This document shows positions 57,833 through 64,000 of a stretch of DNA of 64,000 nt, piece by piece. A program made the translations under genes and the position numbers. The stretch covers positions 1,107,956 through 1,171,955 of the forward strand of contig PDUO01000011.1 of the NCBI GenBank assembly GCA_003008705.1, read 5' to 3'. The first letter of the stretch is position 1, and the number at the start of each line of letters is the position of its first letter. Under the pieces are notes generated by a model, which saw nothing but the letters and a program-made list of their open reading frames with translations, searched no databases and had not been told where the DNA came from. This stretch comes from Pezicula radicicola (Eukaryota > Ascomycota > Leotiomycetes > Helotiales > Dermateaceae).

Positions 57833-58953
57833 TCATTCAAAAACAAGCCTGCTCAATTCTTCGAGAGATTTAGCCAAACCCCTTGTCGATGATTGACGAA
57901 TTCGAGCTAAGAAACCTTCGAGTCCCTGGTCGATGAACGCAATGAACTTCTGTTGTCTTGCTTCAAAAGCCTGTTGGGGCAATTTCAGCATTGCCTCAAC
58001 AGTCATACCCTTTTCCTTTTCCCACTTGATAGCAAAAAGGTCCAACGCTTTTGAGGTCTGTCTATGAAACTGCTCAACAGTAACTGTTCCGGCCGCATAG
58101 GACCCGGGGGGGTGCTTTTCAGCGCAATCCTTTTCAAGGTCAGCTTTAATTCTCCCAAATGCTGGCCCAAACAAGTCCCCCCAAACAAAGTTTTGTATGC
58201 GAGAATCGCAATAGTCCAAGAATGAGACAACTGGCTCGTAGTAACCAAACTGAGCACCGGTCAGATCCAAGACATAACTCTCCAGCCCATGCTTCATTTT
58301 GACGTTTAAAATCTCGTGTTTGTACTTTACGGGATCTTCTTCGCCGTCCGAGTTAATACCCACAACCTCTCGCTTGTGGTTTTTAGGTGTTACACTGAGC
58401 TCTCCAACCTCCGAAGCAATGCCTAAGGAGATAGTTAGTACAATAGTCTTTGATACATAACAAGAATATTTTCTCTACCTTTCAAGACGTGTTTGATTAG
58501 ATCATGCATCCAGCCAACGGCATCGCTGCAAGCCATGTGGACCAAGACCGCCTGCTTGTCCTCGGTACTTCGAAGCATGTTCGCTGGAAATGGGACGACA
58601 CAGTCGGCTGCTTTGTCTATAATTACATGCTCCGCGCCACCCCCATGGACGTACAGCTTGCCGTTCTTGTGCTCCACCATGACAATCAGTTTATCGAAGA
58701 ACTTTTCTCTGTACACGTAGAAGACTTGCTGGAGGGTATCGCCAGCACGGTAGATAGCCTTACGCATCTGAAGACGCTTACAAAGCTTCTTGTGGTTGAC
58801 CCAGTCTTTCTTTTGGCATTCGGTACTGCAGTATGAGGTTTTCTCAACGGGGATTCCACCAAGAGCAGGTGTTTCCTTGCAGCCACTACAGGCTTTGGTT
58901 GTTGGCCCTTGACAGCTGGCGCATGCCGTTTGAAGTGGTGTGGAGTCGGCCAT
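57833..58953 (-). CDS. MYND zinc-finger protein
   Basis: Exons 58953..58479 and 58422..57833; 354 aa; intron 1 ends with a TACTAAC-type branch. The MYND finger is at about residues 11-58: CASCQGPTTKACSGCKE, then YCSTECQKKDW and HKKLC, giving the C-x2-C...C-x2-C...C-x3-C...H-x3-C order. It mediates protein contacts with proline-rich partners. The rest (YVYREKFFDKLIVMVEHKNGKLYVHGG, LESYVLDLTGAQFGYYEPVVSFLDY, a helical C-terminus) is shared by fungal MYND proteins of unknown role. The usual SET domain is absent. The first ATG in frame is 58953; the frame upstream lacks an ATG. Confidence 0.88.
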
Positions 58954-59989
58954 ATTGATTGCTTTTCGATGAAGTGTTGGTCGACTGTGGACCACCTGAT
59001 GACTTCGAATGAAATGAGTGATAGACGATTATGAATGAGATGGTTTGGATTTACCTTGAAAGTTAATTGCAAGCTCAATGAGAGAGAAAATAAGTTGTAG
59101 TTATCTACCTTCACGAAGCTGATGTTGTCCACATCAAAATATATGGTTGACAACAAACAAGATTATGTTGTCGTAGTTGTGGCTGTTGTTGTTGGTAAGT
59201 GAAGAGCTGAAAGAATATTTGGTTCAATCTCACCTCGAGGTAGCGGTATCCCTCACAAACTCACCTTCACAGCTCACTTAACTTCAAACTCGGCGAGGAC
59301 GACAAAGTGCCAAAAAGAGTAGGAAAATCCAAAATAATAGTAAAAGCAAATCAACGTACATTCTAGGTTTAAAATAGCAAAACTGTAGACACAGAAACCA
59401 GGCGAACTGATTTTTTGTATTTGGCGGTAACCCCTTGGGAGGGAGCTCTTAGAGCTTTGCTTTTACATCCGTGGCAACCAACCCAATTTTTTGGTGTTAG
59501 TTATCGATTTGTGAGTTGCAACTGTGTGAGTTCAACTGAACTTACAGGTGCTACCTCTCGGTTTGGCGACAGAAGAAAGTTCACTATTGATATTTATATA
59601 GCCAACACGGTAGCGAGAAAATAAAATTGGGTCTCACTAGGTACGTAGATAAACAAATACCGATTTTATTCGAGCCAACACATCAAGACTCGCTCGTTCT
59701 ATTCTGCAGCTTATTGAATATAGCCAAAAAAAAAAATACCAATACACTTGGGTCATGTATGATCTCTTGATGGTAATTGAGTAGCCTGCCCGGTTGATTT
59801 GGGTAAACCACATGATTTAGGTGCTGGTACGCTTATGTATCACGAATTGCTATTGAGATAATTTGGCACAGAAAGTACGGTCAGAAAACATGCAAGTGGA
59901 TAATCTTTCATAATACTACTTGTGTCTTCCACACAGACTATTTACCGGAATAACCTCAACTTTTCCTCATTACGCGACTAGTCCTAACC
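58954..59989. other. Intergenic, no gene seen
   Basis: 1.04 kb between two minus-strand genes. A poly-A stretch (10 A) near 59726. Nothing else noted. Confidence 0.5.
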
Positions 59990-61546
59990 TCAATTCTTCT
60001 CGTCTTGGTCCCCATTTTTATTTTCCGCTGTAGATTCTTCCTTTCCTAATACCACCGTTGCACAAAGAGCTTGTGCAAGTCCTGTTATCTCTTCCATTGC
60101 ATTACGAGCTCTTGCAAGTGCTGTTATTTCTGAAAAGTGTCTTCCCGCTTTAAGAAATCTTTCAGTCTCGGGACCAAGAATGTTACGCATATTTTCTGGC
60201 AACATCCAGTTCTCTTTATTCTCATCTTCCTTCACCCAGTTATTCGTTCTCTTTGTGTAAGGTTTGTTGTCCCACCGCTCGACGACTCTTGCAAACTTGA
60301 GCTTGGATTCTCCTTTGACTGCAGCGTCTATCCATCGTGGCTCGAGCTTCATCATCGTGTCAAAGAAGAACGGACGTAACTTAGTTCTGTCGTATTGAGC
60401 CATGTGCTCCCAATACTCCTCGGGCAGACTTTCATCGTCGAATGTATATGCTGTCTCTGGGGCGTCGGTATTTGACTCAACCAGCGAATATGAAGCTCGG
60501 TCAGGTTTTTCGTTGTGAACGACACCTTCAAGAATGGCGGGGAATTGACAAGCACTCCACAATGGTACCACAGAAACAAACTCCCAGTCAACAATTGCCG
60601 TGATTTTTCCTGAGTCGTCGATAAATATGTTAGTGAAATCGAGATCATGGATCGATAGAACAGAAGCCTCTGGCAAAGCGCCTTCCTCAGCAACAGCTAC
60701 TGGAAGTAGATTAACCAATTCACCTAAATGAGTTGGAGAGAATAGTCCGTTGTCGTCCCAATCCAGATCCAGCTTTTCTTCCCTCCAACGTGTTCGTTCC
60801 AGGACAAGCATTGACAGTTGTGCACCAAGCCATTCTTGGCCACTTCGGAATGGTCCTCGATTTATTTCCAGGTTGATACGATTCTTCCAGCAGGATTCCA
60901 ACGAAACCATTTGGCCCAGGGTGGTTCCCGACTTGAAATCTTGTGGGGAAATGGGGTTGCCATGAGTGTTTGCACTTTCTCCAACTGATCGTGACACATC
61001 ATTTTGTTCTGTACTATACTCCAAGATACTTCCAATGCCAGCGAATCGAATTCGGAAAAGTTGTGCTTGATAATCGGCGAGACAAGTGATCAGATCTTCT
61101 TTCATACTCCATGGCAGACTAGGCCATTTGTAGGATAATGGCGAACCAGTCGCTTTTTCCATAAGAATCCATTCGAAGCCAAGCTCGTTTTCGTTAGAAG
61201 TATCAAAAGCGAGAATCTTTGGAACGGGTATCGTTGTGTTCTGTTTGACAAATCTCATAGTCGCAACTTCGCTTTTCGTTTTGTAGACCGGGTATACAGG
61301 CAATGTAACCACCATCCAGAACTCGCCAGATTCGGTGTCTACGTTGTATAAGTTGTGGCAAGCAAACTCCGCGTATACTGGAAATTCGCATCGTGCGTCT
61401 TTTTTCAATTGGAGGTGTTCTCTGACGATAGATGCCATGACTCCAAAGTCTGGTTCCACGGTCCAGTATGGCTTGAATGGCTTGTACCCATATTCAAGAT
61501 CCACAAGTGGTGCTTCCCGCCATTCGAGACCGTGTTGGGGATCCAT
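59990..61546 (-). CDS. Aminoglycoside-phosphotransferase-like kinase-fold protein
   Basis: Single exon, 518 aa; the first ATG is at 61546 (MDPQHGLEWREAP), the frame runs 16 codons further without ATG. APH/choline-kinase fold: N-lobe EFACHNLYNVDTESGEFWMVVTLP and VATMRFVKQNTTIPVPKILAF with the ELGFEWILMEKATG hinge. The catalytic loop is SIHDLDFTNIFID (H-D-x-D-x4-N) and the DFG-equivalent is AIVDWEF, followed by SVVPLWSACQFPAILEG. This is the large fungal APH group; none of these has a reliably predicted substrate, and drug resistance should not be assumed. Fungi often carry many paralogues. Confidence 0.85.
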   Translation of the reverse strand: MDPQHGLEWREAPLVDLEYGYKPFKPYWTVEPDFGVMASIVREHLQLKKDARCEFPVYAEFACHNLYNVDTESGEFWMVVTLPVYPVYKTKSEVATMRFVKQNTTIPVPKILAFDTSNENELGFEWILMEKATGSPLSYKWPSLPWSMKEDLITCLADYQAQLFRIRFAGIGSILEYSTEQNDVSRSVGESANTHGNPISPQDFKSGTTLGQMVSLESCWKNRINLEINRGPFRSGQEWLGAQLSMLVLERTRWREEKLDLDWDDNGLFSPTHLGELVNLLPVAVAEEGALPEASVLSIHDLDFTNIFIDDSGKITAIVDWEFVSVVPLWSACQFPAILEGVVHNEKPDRASYSLVESNTDAPETAYTFDDESLPEEYWEHMAQYDRTKLRPFFFDTMMKLEPRWIDAAVKGESKLKFARVVERWDNKPYTKRTNNWVKEDENKENWMLPENMRNILGPETERFLKAGRHFSEITALARARNAMEEITGLAQALCATVVLGKEESTAENKNGDQDEKN

Positions 61547-62794
61547 TTCCAGAGGTCTATGATGAGGTGGATGTGTATATTGATCAGAAAACAAGTGAAC
61601 AAGACGGGTATAAGTTGAATGTTTTGTAAGTTGTATGAATTATTCATGGAGATCACTGGTTTCCTCTGGGAAGGTATTTTAGTATTGTCGTTTGGTACTT
61701 CTACAAAGTTTTGGGAAGGAAGTCATGGCGACTGCACTCGTCTGTTCGAGAAGGAAGTCGCCGCCTGCTGCTGTTTCCCTGGTTCGTACATGCATCATCG
61801 TCATGTCGTTTCTTTCGCCTATCGCTCTCTCTCTCTGTGTCCCTCACCCGCTTGATGTTTTACCGAAAGTTCTAAAAATATCGGTGAGATACAGTCGATA
61901 TACAAGTATCCATGTTTGACCTCAACAACCGTGCCCAAACCCAACTACAAATACCTTACATGTTTTTGTCACTCTATAGCGAGGTGGCATGGCTTTATAC
62001 TTCATACAAATCCATATAAAAAGGCTTTCTAAGCCAAGGTGTAGAATAATTTCGCTTATGGGCAGGCAAACACATGAAAATAGCACTCCGAACACTTTGC
62101 TCTGATGTTGTGGGCACGGAATGAGTATGTCTTGTTGCTATTTTGCCATATCTCTAGTCTATGGCTACCTGAGGGCTTCTTGGGAGATGGATCTCACCTT
62201 AAAGGCCTTCCAAATTCGATACATATGCTGACAATTTCAGTCTACAGGCCTCCTTTGCACATAATTTGAGTCTTATTTCAAAGGTTTTGGGGATGCATAC
62301 TCTGCAGCAAAAGTGATCATAGTATATTGTGACATTCAAATAAAGTGAGTTACTCAAATAGGCCACCAAGAGACTTCAAGGACAACCTTTCGAAGAACCA
62401 ACTATGTACCTCTCAAGCAAAAGTAAAGCCGAGTTACATGGAATATTTTGATACTTGGATTGTGAACACCAGCACCATGCGTTGTAATATTATCAAATCA
62501 TGACCTTTGAGACGAAAAATGGGCACGTTCTCACTTTTACCATGGTAAAAAATATTAGCAGGTTTGCGCGACCTTCGAAGATCTTATAAAATTTCTCGGC
62601 AACCAACAAAAGTTTGACAACACAACATCCACACAACAAAAAACTTCATCCAAGGGGGGGGATCTTTCGATCTGATTGATCTGGTAAGTATTCCATTTGA
62701 TTTCATCTTAGCTCTTGATTGAAATTAACGAGATCGCACACCAGACACCTCCACCTCACCCATATCTCATTTTCAACTTCACCCCTCAGCAACA
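61547..62794. other. Divergent spacer, no gene seen
   Basis: 1.25 kb between the APH-like gene and the coiled-coil gene. A run of eight G near 62655. Frames at 61619-61919 are rejected. Confidence 0.45.
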
Positions 62795-63454
62795 ATGTCT
62801 TCCTACACCAACAAGGTCAGTCAAAAGTTCTACGGATACCACCACGACTTCTCCGCATCTTGTGGCCACAACACCAACGATGGTCGGTTCGAAGAACTCG
62901 TAAAGAAGGTTGAGAAGCAGGAGAAGGCAATCAAGAAGTTGAAGATTTCAGATGCCGAGAAGGATAAGAGAATCGACTCATTGGAGTATCAACTTGCCGT
63001 CAAGGACAAGAGAATCCAAGAGTTGGAGGAAGTGAACTCGTCAATGACGACATTGGTTAGAGAGCTCACCAAAGAGAACCAGATGCATCGAAATTCTCAA
63101 GGTCGACGTGATAGTGGAGTTGAGAGACCAAAGGTTATTCCTCCAGGTTACACTTACCGACGTCCAGTAAGTCTTCAGGTGCACTTATTTGAGAGTCCAT
63201 TGCTAATACAACCCCTGCAGTGCACAGTTAGAGCTCATCACAGATCGGGTGTAAGTAGTCAAGACTAGCGGTCGTTTATTTTATCCGAGTTATTGGTAGC
63301 TAATTTCGTTCTCTAGGGTTTGGTTCGTCGCCCTGCCAAGCGTAGCTACCAGGAGTTTACCAACGAGTATTCTTCGTATTCCGGCAGCGACAGCGGCTAT
63401 GATTCAGACACTGGTCTTCGCGTCGAAATCGTTGGCCGATGCTACTGGAAGTGA
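62795..63454 (+). CDS. Small coiled-coil protein, function unknown
   Basis: Exons 62795..63166, 63221..63250 (30 nt), 63317..63454; 179 aa. After a short polar N-terminus (MSSYTNKVSQKFYGYHHDFS), residues about 33-105 form a coiled coil rich in Lys and Glu (EELVKKVEKQEKAIKKLKI, KDKRIDSLEYQLAVKDKRIQ). The C-terminus is basic then Ser/Tyr-rich (RRPAKRSYQEFTNEYSSYSG) and ends EIVGRCYWK. No family known to me. The tidy phase-0 introns with good splice sites support a real gene. Possibly lineage-specific. Confidence 0.75.
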
Positions 63455-64000
63455 GGATCCGGGTCAGGATATTTCATGACACATCTGGATATCTGGACAT
63501 CTGGACATATTGGGTGGACATAAGTAGAGGTCATCGAACATATCCGCGTGGAACTGGGGTGATTCTTCTTTAGCAAACGATCGCAATTTGCGGTTTACAG
63601 GGCAGAGTTTGCAATGGGAGATAGCAAGCATTGAAATATGATATCAACCTTGTTGATTTGACTCAGCCTTTTTAGTGACTGGGTGACAATTATTTGACCG
63701 CCTTCAGTCAATGAGATAACTTAAAAACTTAGCAACTCAGCCTACAGAGCCAAATTAACCGCCAATGAGAGATATTTGGAGGATAAAAAGAGGTATGAGA
63801 GGAAAACTTCCCCTTTTCTAATGATAGAGCCATTGCGGCTAAAGTTTGAGGTTTCGCTTAGTTTAACGCTCGTCCCCCCTTTTCATCCTAAAGGAACAAC
63901 ATCATCTACCGTACGAATTGGTTTATAAGAGATCACTTTAATTAGGGCAAGTGGGTTACCCAGATCAATAGAGTTACCCAGATCAATAGAGTTACCCAGA
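63455..64000. other. Intergenic tail of the window
   Basis: 546 bp with no open frame. Holds a short ATCTGGAC tandem near 63482-63508 and an 18-nt tandem at the very end. Confidence 0.45.
63955..64000 (+). repeat. 18-nt tandem repeat, cut by the window edge
   Basis: Two full identical copies of GTTACCCAGATCAATAGA (63955-63972, 63973-63990) plus 10 nt of a third. The true copy number lies beyond the window. Not telomeric (no TTAGGG register). Confidence 0.85.

Overview
The window is nuclear DNA of a filamentous ascomycete (Pezizomycotina). My impression is a leotiomycete (Helotiales/Botrytis-like), but that is a guess from gene content and style, not a proof. The evidence for a filamentous ascomycete is: short GT-AG introns (about 47-170 nt) with CTAAC/CTGAC-type branch sites, single-copy eukaryotic housekeeping genes on both strands with AT-rich spacers and no operons, and fungal-specific families (HDA1 with an Arb2-like tail, SLY41-type transporter, mitochondrial ClpX). 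I could support 22 protein-coding genes. I found no tRNA, rRNA, CRISPR array or intact transposon.

Layout. 0-6 kb: RVB2 (AAA+ helicase), BRX1 (60S biogenesis) and a Rab11/Ypt31 GTPase. 6-14.4 kb: a 2009-residue chromodomain protein with CCCH fingers, CCHC knuckles and SH3-like repeats, and an F-box protein. 15-22 kb: LIN1/CD2BP2-like GYF protein and UFD1 (divergent pair), a 1.8-kb AT-rich spacer, and ATP2 (F1-ATPase beta). 22.6-29 kb: glycogen branching enzyme, mitochondrial ClpX and cytochrome oxidase subunit V. 29-37 kb: a 2.6-kb empty spacer, GAPDH and HDA1. 38-45 kb: a long disordered protein with a conserved C-terminal helical domain, and a SUZ12-like Polycomb protein that gains a C-terminal PHD finger once a second exon is added. 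46-53 kb: F-box/LRR-like protein, SF3B2/CUS1 and a SLY41-type transporter. 53.9-63.5 kb: WW/RS-rich protein, MYND protein, APH-like kinase-fold protein and a small coiled-coil protein.

Four genes act in chromatin or chromatin remodelling (RVB2, the chromodomain giant, HDA1, SUZ12) and two or three in splicing (LIN1, CUS1, perhaps the WW/RS protein). They are dispersed among unrelated genes and I do not claim a cluster. ATP2, COX5 and mitochondrial ClpX are all mitochondrial, with only the branching enzyme lying between ATP2 and ClpX.

The most interesting signals are: two neighbouring introns of BRX1 that are near-identical to each other (an introner-like pattern) while the exons are not; the PHD finger split by an intron at the end of SUZ12; the chromodomain/CCCH/SH3 giant; the WW plus Cys-cluster plus RS architecture with a GC-AG intron; and very small exons (3-nt ATG-only in UFD1, 13 nt in Rab11, two of 11 nt in ATP2). 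All exon joins were deduced by eye from splice consensus and frame, and every multi-exon model closes in frame.
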